A stretch of 64,000 nt of DNA from NCBI GenBank assembly GCA_947626315.1, contig CANQRQ010000009.1:1-64000 (forward strand). Reading direction: 5' to 3'. The stretch's first letter is position 1, and the number at the start of each line of letters is the position of its first letter. The stretch is from an uncultured Oscillospiraceae bacterium. Lineage in GTDB: Bacteria > Bacillota > Clostridia > Oscillospirales > Oscillospiraceae. Positions 41,968 to 52,389 of the stretch are shown here, one piece after another. The notes under the pieces are model-generated. The model was not told where the DNA came from and did no database searches. It saw only the letters and a program-made list of their open reading frames with translations. The translations under genes were made by a program, and so were the position numbers.

Positions 41968-44886
41968 ATGCTGAAACTGAAGGCTATCAAGAAGGACTAT
42001 GTGGTGGGCGAATCGGTGGTGCACGCGCTCAAGGGCGTGGACCTGGAATTCCGGGAGCACGAATTTGTCGCCATCCTGGGCCACTCCGGCTGCGGCAAGA
42101 CCACGCTGCTGAACATCGTGGGCGGGCTGGACCAGTATACCAGCGGCGACCTGATCATCAACGGCAAGTCCACCAAGAACTTTAACGACGGGGATTGGGA
42201 CGCCTACCGCAACCATTCCATCGGCTTTGTCTTTCAGTCCTATAACCTGATCCCGCACCAGTCCGTGCTGTCCAACGTGGAGCTGGCCCTCACCCTCTCC
42301 GGCGTGGCGCCCTCAGAGCGGCGGACCCGGGCCGTGGAGGCGCTGGAAAAGGTGGGCCTTGGCGATCAGCTCAGCAAGAAGCCGAACCAGCTCTCCGGCG
42401 GTCAGATGCAGCGGGTGGCCATTGCCCGCGCCCTGGTGAACAATCCGGACATTCTCCTGGCCGACGAGCCTACCGGCGCGCTGGACTCGGATACCTCCGT
42501 TCAAATCATGGAGATCCTCAAGGAGATCTCCAAGGATAAGCTCATCATCATGGTGACCCACAACCCCGACCTGGCCAACGAATACGCGGGGCGGATCATT
42601 CGGCTGAAGGACGGCCTGATCGTGGGGGACAGCGACCCCTATACCTCCGGCGAGGTGGAAAATGCGGACGAGGGCCACCGGCGGAAGCCCGCCATGAGCT
42701 TCTTTACCGCCCTGTCCCTCTCCACCAACAACCTGATGACGAAAAAAGCCCGGACCATTCTGACCGCCTTTGCCGGCAGCATCGGCATTATCGGCATTGC
42801 TCTGATCATGTCCCTGTCCAACGGCATTCAGAATTACATCGACAAGGTCCAGGAGGACACCCTGTCCAGCTATCCTATCACCATCCAGGCGGAGACGGTG
42901 GACATGACGGGTATGATCACCAGCCTGATGGGCGTGCAGGCGGAGGCGGCGGAGAACCGGCACGACAAGGACGCCGTCTACTCCAGCACTATCATGTACG
43001 ACCTGATGAACTCCATGATCTCCGCCGAGCGGGAGGTCAACAACCTGAAGGATTTCAAGACCTATCTGGAGAGCGAGAACAGCGAGATCGCCCAGTATGT
43101 GAGCTCCATCCAGTATTCCTATGACCTGGATCTGAACCTCTTCGCGGAGGACGTGGACGGCAACATCGTCAAGACGGACATTGTGGAGCTGCTCCAGAGC
43201 GCTATGAGCGCCACCTACGGCGGGGACTACAGCTCCTTCTTCTCCACCTACGGCTCCTATTACTCCATTGCGAACGTCTGGCAGGAGATGCTGCCCGGTG
43301 AAAACGGGGAGCTGATCAACCCGCTGCTCCAGGAGCAGTATGACCTGCTCTACGGCAAGTGGCCTGAGAACTATGACGAGGCCATCCTGGTGGTGGACAA
43401 AAATAACGAGATCTCGGACATGGTGCTCTATGCCCTGGGCCTCAAGTCCAACAGCAAGATCACCGACGACATGCAGGCCTTTATCTCCCAGGAGACGGTG
43501 GACGTGGAGTCGGAGAGCTGGAGCTATGAGGACGTCTGCAAGATGTCCCTGCGCTACATCTATCCGGCGGACCAGTACCAGTACGACGAGGAGAGCGGAG
43601 AGTACGTGAACCTGGCCGACGAGGAGCTGGGCCTGCGTACCCTGTACAAAAACGGCATGGAGGTCAAGGTCGTCGGAATCGTGCGGCAGAATGAGGACGC
43701 CCTGTCCGGCATGCTCACCGGCGCCATCGGCTATACCCACGCGCTGATCGAGCACATCATGCAGGAAGCCGAGACGAAAGATCTGGTCAAGCGGCAGCTG
43801 GCGGACCCGGACAAGGAGGTTTTCACCGGCCTGCCCTTCCTGGACGAGGACGACGAGGTGCTCTCCAAGAACCTGAAAACCCAGGCCGCCAAGGACTATC
43901 TGGCAAACGCCACGGAGGAGGAGCTGGCGGACGTATATATCGACTACATGTGCGTCCCCGAGGACGACTACGTGCAGGATCTGATCGACGAGCAGATGGA
44001 GGGCACCACCCGCAGCGATATCGAGGACATGGTCCTGGAGTATTACCCGGAGTACGCCTCCTTCCTGGAGCAGATGGACGACGACACCCTCTTTGACTAC
44101 GTGGAGCAGATGATCGGCGAGCAGGTGAAGGAGCAGTACGCCATCCAGATGCGGGCCATGTACGAAAAGCTCTCGGATGCGGAGCTGGTGGAGGACTTCC
44201 AGCTTTTGGTCCTGGATGAGGACGATTACCTCTGGATCTACGACAACGCCATGCCCCCCGTCTATTCCGAAACCAGCCTGAAGGAGACGCTGAAAAAGCT
44301 GGGCTACGTGGACCTGGACAGCCCCAGCACCATCAACATCTACGCCTCCACCTTTGAGGATAAAGACAGCATTGCCGAGGCCATCGAGCACTATAACGAC
44401 ACGGTGGACGAGGAGGACCAGATCAGCTATACCGACGTGGTGGCCCTGCTGATGAGCTCCATTACCACCATCATCAACGTCATCAGCTACGTTCTGATCG
44501 CCTTTGTCGCCATCTCGCTGGTGGTCTCCTCCATCATGATCGGCATTATCACCTATATCAGCGTGCTTGAGCGGACCAAGGAGATCGGTATCCTCCGGGC
44601 CATTGGCGCCTCCAAGAAGGACGTCTCCCGGGTCTTCAACGCGGAAACCTTCATCATCGGCTTTACCGCCGGAGCGATCGGGATCCTGATGACCCTGCTG
44701 CTGAATATCCCCATCAATATCATTGTCCACGACCTGACGGGGATTTATGCCCTCAACGCCACGCTCCCCTGGGTGGGCGGCGCGGCGCTGGTGGTGATCA
44801 GCGTGGTGTTGACCTTCATTGCCGGCCTGATCCCCTCGGGTCTGGCCGCCAAGAAGGACCCTGTGGAGGCCCTGCGCACCGAATAA
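41968..44886 (+). CDS. MacB-type ABC transporter, fused ATPase and FtsX-like permease
   Basis: 972 residues. The ATPase domain (1-220) has Walker A LGHSGCGKTTLLN, signature LSGGQMQRVAIA, Walker B ILLADEPTGALD and switch His VTHNPDLA. A first membrane helix (about 264-285) is followed by a very large extracellular region of about 520 residues, unusually rich in Asp and Glu, then three membrane helices of the FtsX/MacB kind ending in LAAKKDPVEALRTE. MacB-type proteins work by mechanotransmission on the outer face rather than classic transport. The substrate is unknown; no partner adaptor gene is next to it. Confidence 0.9.
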   Translation: MLKLKAIKKDYVVGESVVHALKGVDLEFREHEFVAILGHSGCGKTTLLNIVGGLDQYTSGDLIINGKSTKNFNDGDWDAYRNHSIGFVFQSYNLIPHQSVLSNVELALTLSGVAPSERRTRAVEALEKVGLGDQLSKKPNQLSGGQMQRVAIARALVNNPDILLADEPTGALDSDTSVQIMEILKEISKDKLIIMVTHNPDLANEYAGRIIRLKDGLIVGDSDPYTSGEVENADEGHRRKPAMSFFTALSLSTNNLMTKKARTILTAFAGSIGIIGIALIMSLSNGIQNYIDKVQEDTLSSYPITIQAETVDMTGMITSLMGVQAEAAENRHDKDAVYSSTIMYDLMNSMISAEREVNNLKDFKTYLESENSEIAQYVSSIQYSYDLDLNLFAEDVDGNIVKTDIVELLQSAMSATYGGDYSSFFSTYGSYYSIANVWQEMLPGENGELINPLLQEQYDLLYGKWPENYDEAILVVDKNNEISDMVLYALGLKSNSKITDDMQAFISQETVDVESESWSYEDVCKMSLRYIYPADQYQYDEESGEYVNLADEELGLRTLYKNGMEVKVVGIVRQNEDALSGMLTGAIGYTHALIEHIMQEAETKDLVKRQLADPDKEVFTGLPFLDEDDEVLSKNLKTQAAKDYLANATEEELADVYIDYMCVPEDDYVQDLIDEQMEGTTRSDIEDMVLEYYPEYASFLEQMDDDTLFDYVEQMIGEQVKEQYAIQMRAMYEKLSDAELVEDFQLLVLDEDDYLWIYDNAMPPVYSETSLKETLKKLGYVDLDSPSTINIYASTFEDKDSIAEAIEHYNDTVDEEDQISYTDVVALLMSSITTIINVISYVLIAFVAISLVVSSIMIGIITYISVLERTKEIGILRAIGASKKDVSRVFNAETFIIGFTAGAIGILMTLLLNIPINIIVHDLTGIYALNATLPWVGGAALVVISVVLTFIAGLIPSGLAAKKDPVEALRTE

Positions 44887-44900
44887 AAAGTAAACAGCTC

Positions 44901-45121
44901 AAATTGCCGGACCGTTCTGGTCCGGCAATTTCAAGTTGAAGACAAAGTGTCTTCAACTTGAAAGCTTATCCAGGAGCATTCAAAAATGCTCCTGGATAAG
45001 AGCAGATTGAACGCAGAAAGAGGGCTCCCGCCCCCTCTCTGCACTCTCCCCCTGCAGTTCTATACATTGCCGATAGCTTTGTCTACAGTCTGCAATTGCC
45101 GGATCATCAGATCCGGCAATT
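44901..45121 (-). repeat. Intergenic multi-hairpin element, copy 2, with flanking duplicate hairpins
   Basis: The reverse complement of 44932-45089 matches the core at 2376-2535 over its whole length, including the ACTGTAGACAAAG end, the G-rich stretch and both hairpins (44932-44960 and 44965-45000). Flanking hairpins 44901-44931 (AAATTGCCGGACC stem) and 45094-45121 (AATTGCCGGAT stem) are near-copies of each other but unlike those at copy 1. Confidence 0.85.
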
Positions 45122-45126
45122 TTTTT
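45094..45126 (+). terminator. Terminator in front of the second lipoprotein gene
   Basis: AATTGCCGGAT and ATCCGGCAATT with a 6-base loop, followed by a T run. It ends transcripts entering from the ABC gene. Confidence 0.8.
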
Positions 45127-45197
45127 GAGGCGGGCGCAACCGGGGCGAATAAAGAGGGTCTATTTAGGTAGATACCCAAAAAAGGAGGGAAACTACT

Positions 45198-47366
45198 ATG
45201 AAAAAAATCATTTGCCTGCTTCTGGCCGTTGCGCTCTGCCTGAGCGCCTGCGGGAGAGACAAAGGCGCCTCAACGCCCCAGGAGGCGGGAAGCGCTGACG
45301 CCCCGGCTCTGGCTGCCAGGCCGGCCAATCTGAGCGGAGAGGCTCGCCGGATGGCCTCAGAGACGCTGCCCATGCCGGAAACCGGGATCAATCTGTTCGA
45401 CGCAGTCGGGACACCCAGCGGGGCCTTTCTGTACGGCGTGGACGAGAACCAATTGGCCCGTTATTTTACCCTGGACACGGAGAGCCTGGAAATCAAAGCG
45501 CTTCCGGAGCTACCCTCCGATAGGCCGGAGGCCCTCTGTGCCTCGCCGGACGGGACGCTCCGGGTCCTGTACCGCACGGAGGAGGGCCGCTGCTGCCTGC
45601 TTTCCCGCTCCCCGGAGGGGGCCGTGGAGGAGCTCCTGCTGCCGGATGAACTGCTGAACGGGGAGCCGGTGGCCAGCTTTGAAGCGGCGGAGGGCGCGTT
45701 ATATGTCACGACTCCCCAGCGGGCCTTTTCCTTTGACGCCGGCGGCAAGCTGCTGCGGGATTACGGGACGGCTCAAAGTCCGCGGAGCTTTCTGCGGCTC
45801 GGGTCCGGCCAGCTCCTGCTGATCAACCACGGCAACTCCGGCAATAACCGGCCGGGAGCTGTCAACAACGCGGAGATCCAGGAGATCGGATCGGATGGCG
45901 CGCCGGGAGAGCGCTATCAGGTGGAGAGCATGTTTACCCTCTACCTGGCCGGGAGCGGCGGCCAGCTCCTGGTCCGGCAGAATGACATTCTCTACCGGTA
46001 CGACTATAAAACCGGAAACGGCGAGGCGCTGATCAATTGCTTTACCAGCGGCATAACGAATGTTGGGCTGGTCTGCCTGGGAGAGGATCTGTTTTTCAGC
46101 GTTGACCAGGGAAAACCCTTCGTCTGGCGGCCCTGGGAAGGGGGAGAGGTCCAGATCCTGACCCTGGCCACCTATGACATAGAATTCGGCCTGAAAAAGG
46201 ACATTGAAGCCTTTAATGAGAGCAACAGTGAGTACATGATCCAGCTGATAGACTACGCGGACTATGACACCTATGAGGACCAAAACACCGGGCTGAACAA
46301 GCTGGCCACGGACATCATCAGCGGCAACGCGCCGGATATCTACGACATGAGCCGTTTTTCCGTGAACCAGTATGCCGCCAAAGGGCTTTTGGAAGATCTG
46401 AAGCCCTATTTTGAGGCGGACCCGGACATGAATTACAGCGATCTTGTGCCAAACGTGGCCCAGGCCATGGAGTTTCACGGCGGCCTATACCAGCTGGTCC
46501 CCGGTTTTGAACTGGTGACGGTGGCGGGGGACCGGTCCACCGTCGGGCCTGACTGGGGCGTAGAGCGCTTTCTGGAGCTGACCCGTGAGCTGCCCCACGA
46601 GAGCATTTTCGGCCTGGATCTGACCCGGGATACCTTCATGGGACTGGTTTTAGCCTTCATGCACAGAGAGCTGTATTCCGAGGAGGAGCTCTGGTGCGAT
46701 TTCCAGAACCAGGACTTTATGGACATGCTGTCCTTTGCGGCCAGTCTGCCCGCCTCCTTTAATTATGACGGAAGCCAGGGCACTGACATCGGGAGGGCCT
46801 ATGCCGGGGAGCAGGTGCTGATTTTGACCGGCTTGGATGCCAGTGCGGTGGACGAGGTCTCCTGGATGGACGCGATTTTCGGCGGAGAGGCCCAGTTTGT
46901 GGGCTTCCCGACCGCTGAGGGCAGCGGCTTTGGCTTCCGGCCCACCGCGCAGCTGGCCATGTCCTCCGCGGGACACAATAAGTTCGGCGTGTGGGAGTTC
47001 TTCCGGTATCTCCTCTCGGACGAGCTGCTGGATCAGGGCTTCTACGGCCTGCCTCTGCGCACCGCCGCGCTGGAGCGCCGCCTGGACAAAGGCATCGCGA
47101 AAAACATGGAAAAGCCTGCCACGGTGAATACCGCCTCCACCACCGATTGGGTGTCGTTCGAAGGCGCGCCGGTGGACGAGAGCATGCGGGAGCGGATCCA
47201 CACTATGGTGGACAAAATCGACTGCTGCACCGTCTGCGACAGCACCATCCTATCCATCGTCATGGAGCAGGCGGAGCCCTTCTTCGCCGGGGGAAAGACC
47301 GTGGAGGACGCCGCCGCAGGCATCCAGTCCCGGGTGAATATCTACCTTTCCGAGCAGTACGGCTGA
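45198..47366 (+). CDS. Solute-binding-like lipoprotein, paralogue of the ECF-operon lipoprotein
   Basis: 722 residues. Signal peptide with lipobox LCLSAC, a strand-rich N-terminal half (about 50-320) and a family 1 solute-binding-like second half (TDIISGNAPDIYDMSRF, KGLLEDLKPYFE). It shares length, architecture and sequence blocks with the protein at 6733-8913, and both end VNIYL(S/A)EQYG. AAAGGAGGG precedes ATG 45198. No transporter or sigma factor is beside it. The gene stands alone between two terminators. Confidence 0.78.
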   Translation: MKKIICLLLAVALCLSACGRDKGASTPQEAGSADAPALAARPANLSGEARRMASETLPMPETGINLFDAVGTPSGAFLYGVDENQLARYFTLDTESLEIKALPELPSDRPEALCASPDGTLRVLYRTEEGRCCLLSRSPEGAVEELLLPDELLNGEPVASFEAAEGALYVTTPQRAFSFDAGGKLLRDYGTAQSPRSFLRLGSGQLLLINHGNSGNNRPGAVNNAEIQEIGSDGAPGERYQVESMFTLYLAGSGGQLLVRQNDILYRYDYKTGNGEALINCFTSGITNVGLVCLGEDLFFSVDQGKPFVWRPWEGGEVQILTLATYDIEFGLKKDIEAFNESNSEYMIQLIDYADYDTYEDQNTGLNKLATDIISGNAPDIYDMSRFSVNQYAAKGLLEDLKPYFEADPDMNYSDLVPNVAQAMEFHGGLYQLVPGFELVTVAGDRSTVGPDWGVERFLELTRELPHESIFGLDLTRDTFMGLVLAFMHRELYSEEELWCDFQNQDFMDMLSFAASLPASFNYDGSQGTDIGRAYAGEQVLILTGLDASAVDEVSWMDAIFGGEAQFVGFPTAEGSGFGFRPTAQLAMSSAGHNKFGVWEFFRYLLSDELLDQGFYGLPLRTAALERRLDKGIAKNMEKPATVNTASTTDWVSFEGAPVDESMRERIHTMVDKIDCCTVCDSTILSIVMEQAEPFFAGGKTVEDAAAGIQSRVNIYLSEQYG

Positions 47367-47380
47367 ACATAGAAGCATTC

Positions 47381-47417
47381 TGGACCGGGCTTTGAATAAG
47401 GCCCGGTCCATTTTTTT
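47381..47417 (+). terminator. Rho-independent terminator
   Basis: TGGACCGGGC and GCCCGGTCCA around a 10-base loop, then T7. Confidence 0.95.
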
Positions 47418-47513
47418 CAGAAAAACAGGATTTTCCATCAAATCAAATGCACATTTGTTTATTGTGATAGATTTTGCATTTTGAGAAAAAGCACTTTAGT
47501 TCAATTTGCCCGC

Positions 47514-47542
47514 TTGACAGGGCAGGGGAGCGGTTGTATAAT
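47514..47542 (+). promoter_or_regulatory. Consensus promoter of the asnB T-box transcript
   Basis: TTGACA (47514-47519), exactly 17 bp, TATAAT (47537-47542): a full consensus sigma-A promoter. Confidence 0.92.
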
Positions 47543-47548
47543 TTAGCC

Positions 47549-47845
47549 AACCTGAGGGGTAGAAGAAGAATCCCTCGTACAAGGGAAAAGGCGTGGATGA
47601 AGACAAGTACCGTGAAGATCGGCTTCAGCGAGCCGGGGCATGGTGTGAGCCCGGCAGTACGGATCACGGGAATAACACTTCGGAGCCGCGAACCCAACGG
47701 CCGCAGGCCCAGTAGGGGAGACGCGATGCGCGGCGTTAAAGCGCACGGGTTTGATAGAACCCGAAAAGTGACTGCTTTGGCAGTAAATTAGGTGGCACCG
47801 CGGATCAGCAGCTATTCGTCCTAAAATTTATATGGACGGCTGCGC
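47549..47845 (+). promoter_or_regulatory. T-box leader of the asparagine synthetase gene
   Basis: AGGTGGCACCGCG at 47790-47802 is the T-box proper; upstream, AGCGAGCCGGGG and GGTGTGAGCCCGG are the conserved segments after stem I. Terminator arms lie around 47804-47840 (CAGC..CGTCC with GGACGGCTG). An Asn specifier is expected from the gene, but I could not place the codon with confidence. Confidence 0.9.
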
Positions 47846-47866
47846 AGATTTCGGAGGTGCTTTTTT

Positions 47867-49447
47867 ATGTGTTCCATTATGGGTTTTCTCTCTGACGGGC
47901 TGGACGAACAGTCCGTACGGCCGTATTTTGACCGGACGGTTTCCCGCGGCCCGGATCAGACCCGCATTGAGAAAGCGGGCAGCGGCCTGCTCTGCTTCCA
48001 CCGGCTCTCCATCATGGGCCTGCACGAAGAGGGCATGCAGCCCTTTCATCTGGGGCGGGATATGGTGGTCTGCAACGGAGAGCTCTACGGCTTTCGAAAG
48101 ATGAAAGCGGCGCTGAGCGAGAAATACAGCTTTGTCAGCGATTCGGACTGTGAGATCATCCTCCCCCTGTACCGGGAGTACGGGCTGGAGATGTTTAAGC
48201 TGCTGGACGCGGAGTTCGCCATGATCCTCTACGACGGGACAAAGGACGAACTGATCGCCGCCCGGGACCCCATCGGGATCCGCCCGCTGTATTACGGCTA
48301 TCTGCCGGACGGAGCGCCGGTTTTCGCCTCCGAGGCCAAAAACCTGGTGGGCCTCTGCCCGGAGGTCATGCCCTTCCCGCCGGGACATTATTACGCCGGC
48401 GGAAGGTTTGTCCGCTATGCGGACCTGACCACGGTGGAGCAGTATTCGGAGGACGGCATTGACGCCGTCTGCGCCAAGATTCGGGAGAAGCTCATTGCCG
48501 CGGTGGAAAAGCGGCTGGACGCGGACGCGCCTTTGGGCTTTCTGCTCTCCGGCGGCCTGGATTCCAGCCTGGTCTGCGCCATCTCCGCCAAGCTTCTGCA
48601 CCGGAAGATCCGGACCTTTGCCATCGGCATGGACACGGACGCCATCGACCTGAAATATGCCCGCCAGGCGGCGGAGTATATCGGCGCGGAGCACACGGAG
48701 GTCTATATGACCCGGGAGCAGGTCCTGGCCTCTCTGGAGGAGGTCATCGCCCTGCTGGGGACCTACGATATCACCACCATCCGGGCCAGCATGGGCATGT
48801 ATCTGTGCTGCAAGGCCATCCACGAGCAGACGGACGTGCGGGTGCTCATGACCGGGGAGATCTCCGACGAGCTCTTCGGCTACAAATACACGGATTTTGC
48901 CCCCTCTTCCGAGGCCTTCCAGCAGGAGGCCAAGAAGCGGATCGACGAACTGCACATGTATGACGTCCTCCGGGCCGACCGCTGCATTTCCGTCAACTCC
49001 CTGGAGGCCCGGGTGCCCTTCGGGGACCTGGACTTCGTGCGCTACGTCATGAGCGTGGACCCGGAGCTGAAGCTGAACCGCTACGGGATGGGCAAATACC
49101 TGCTGCGCAAGGCCTTCGCGGAGGACCACATTCTCCCGGAGGGCATCCTTTGGCGGCAGAAGGCCGCTTTCTCCGACGCGGTGGGCCATTCCATGGTGGA
49201 CGACCTGAAGGAGTACGCGGAAGGCCTGTACAGCGACGAGGCCTTTGAAACCGCCCGGGCCAAGTACGATTTCGCTCAACCCTTCACCAAGGAGAGCCTT
49301 TTGTACCGGGAGATTTTTGAGAAGTACTATCCGGGTCAGGCCCGGATGGTCAAGGATTTCTGGATGCCGAACCGCCAGTGGGAGGGCTGCGACGTGAACG
49401 ATCCCTCCGCCCGCGTGCTCTCCAACTACGGGGCAAGCGGCTGCTGA
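47867..49447 (+). CDS. asnB: Asparagine synthetase (glutamine-hydrolysing)
   Basis: 526 residues. MCSIMG exposes the Cys2 nucleophile of the class II glutaminase domain; CNGELYGF and the SD(S)DCEIIL strand follow. The synthetase domain has the PP-loop LLSGGLDSSLVC and TGEISDELFGYKYTD. It converts Asp, Gln and ATP to Asn. The start codon must be ATG 47867, since the mature enzyme begins Met-Cys. Controlled by a T-box, and followed within 26 bases by the ANTAR gene, then glnN. Confidence 0.96.
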   Translation: MCSIMGFLSDGLDEQSVRPYFDRTVSRGPDQTRIEKAGSGLLCFHRLSIMGLHEEGMQPFHLGRDMVVCNGELYGFRKMKAALSEKYSFVSDSDCEIILPLYREYGLEMFKLLDAEFAMILYDGTKDELIAARDPIGIRPLYYGYLPDGAPVFASEAKNLVGLCPEVMPFPPGHYYAGGRFVRYADLTTVEQYSEDGIDAVCAKIREKLIAAVEKRLDADAPLGFLLSGGLDSSLVCAISAKLLHRKIRTFAIGMDTDAIDLKYARQAAEYIGAEHTEVYMTREQVLASLEEVIALLGTYDITTIRASMGMYLCCKAIHEQTDVRVLMTGEISDELFGYKYTDFAPSSEAFQQEAKKRIDELHMYDVLRADRCISVNSLEARVPFGDLDFVRYVMSVDPELKLNRYGMGKYLLRKAFAEDHILPEGILWRQKAAFSDAVGHSMVDDLKEYAEGLYSDEAFETARAKYDFAQPFTKESLLYREIFEKYYPGQARMVKDFWMPNRQWEGCDVNDPSARVLSNYGASGC

Positions 49448-49472
49448 TCACGGCGGGGAAAGGGGAGCGCCT

Positions 49473-50033
49473 ATGCCGCCAGCCACCGGAAAAATGACGA
49501 TTTTTGTCTCCGCGGCCTGCGCCGGGGCCGCACAGCGCCTGCCGCGCCTGCTGCCGCCCCTGCGTGTCCGGGCGGAACTGCTCACCGTACCGCCGGCGGA
49601 GCTTTCCGCCCTTCTGGCCGAGCGCCCGGCAGACGCGGTGATCCTGGGTCCCGGCCAGTTTGAGCTGGCAGCGGACCTCTCCGAGCACAGCTACACGGGG
49701 GTCCTGCTGCTGGCGGAAGGGGAGGCGCTGCGGGACCTGGCCGCGGCCTGCGCGGCTTCCGGCGTGCTGCTGGCGGACGCTCAGAGTCTGGACGCCGCCT
49801 TGCCGCAGCTTCTGGCCCTGTGCAGCCGCCTGCGCCTGCTCCGGGCCAGGACAGTGGTGCTCCGGCAGAAGCTGGACGACACCCGCCTGATCAGCCGGGC
49901 AAAGCTGCTGCTCATGTCCCGCTTTAAAATGAGCGAGGGCGAAGCCCACCGCTATATCGAGAAAACCGCCATGGACGGCGGGACAAAGCGGCGGGAGGTG
50001 GCGGAGCGGATCATCCGCACCTATGAAGAATAA
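49473..50033 (+). CDS. ANTAR-domain protein with degenerate receiver
   Basis: 186 residues. The last about 55 residues (KLDDTRLISRAKLLLMSRFKMSEGEAHRYIEKTAMDGGTKRREVAERI) are a clear ANTAR RNA-binding domain, which binds paired hexaloop hairpins to prevent termination. The N-terminal 125 residues are Ala/Leu-rich and hold a pseudo-receiver in which the usual phospho-Asp context is not evident. The location between asnB and glnN fits nitrogen control, as seen for ANTAR proteins beside glutamine synthetases in Clostridia. Confidence 0.85.
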   Translation: MPPATGKMTIFVSAACAGAAQRLPRLLPPLRVRAELLTVPPAELSALLAERPADAVILGPGQFELAADLSEHSYTGVLLLAEGEALRDLAAACAASGVLLADAQSLDAALPQLLALCSRLRLLRARTVVLRQKLDDTRLISRAKLLLMSRFKMSEGEAHRYIEKTAMDGGTKRREVAERIIRTYEE

Positions 50034-50115
50034 GCCTGGCTCCGGCAAAGATGCCGAATGAGGCGGTTTATTTGCGCTGGATTTAAAGCATTTTAACAAA
50101 AATACGCATGGTCTG

Positions 50116-50144
50116 TTGACAAAAAAGCGCATCCGTTCTATAAT
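50116..50144 (+). promoter_or_regulatory. Consensus promoter of glnN
   Basis: TTGACA (50116-50121), 17 bp, TATAAT (50139-50144), a full consensus. Confidence 0.93.
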
Positions 50145-50151
50145 CGCAGCC

Positions 50152-50208
50152 ATGATGAAGCGGCAAAGACGTCGTTGGTTATTACGGCGTCTTTGCCGCT
50201 TCTTTTAA
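50152..50208 (+). CDS. Possible leaderless Arg-rich leader peptide
   Basis: ATG-ATG at 50152 opens an 18-codon frame, [18 protein letters not shown], closing at TAA 50206. Seven codons are Arg. It begins about where transcription should start and its codons make up the terminator hairpin. Translation is unproven, and the Arg content may only reflect the palindrome. Confidence 0.3.
   Translation: MMKRQRRRWLLRRLCRFF
50157..50206 (+). terminator. Attenuator-like terminator between promoter and glnN
   Basis: GAAGCGGCAAAGACG (50157-50171) and CGTCTTTGCCGCTTC (50188-50202) form a 15-bp perfect stem (18 bp with one wobble pair) followed by TTTT. It is transcribed from the consensus promoter and precedes the gene, so read-through must be controlled or partial. 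Confidence 0.8.
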
Positions 50209-50248
50209 TAGGCAAATGTCAGATTTTAATAGAAACGAGGTCAAAACG

Positions 50249-52342
<2,094 letters not shown>

Positions 52343-52352
52343 AGCAACATAA

Positions 52353-52388
52353 AAACTTCCCTCCGGTCAGGTCCGGAGGGAGTTTTTT
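52353..52388. terminator. Bidirectional terminator
   Basis: CCCTCCGG and CCGGAGGG with AAAA and TTTTTT flanks, between convergent glnN and the C39-like gene. Confidence 0.92.
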
Positions 52389-52389
52389 G

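Noticed and set aside
50116-50248. Glutamine riboswitch before glnN
   Set aside because: The transcribed leader is only a terminator hairpin and lacks the conserved glutamine aptamer core.
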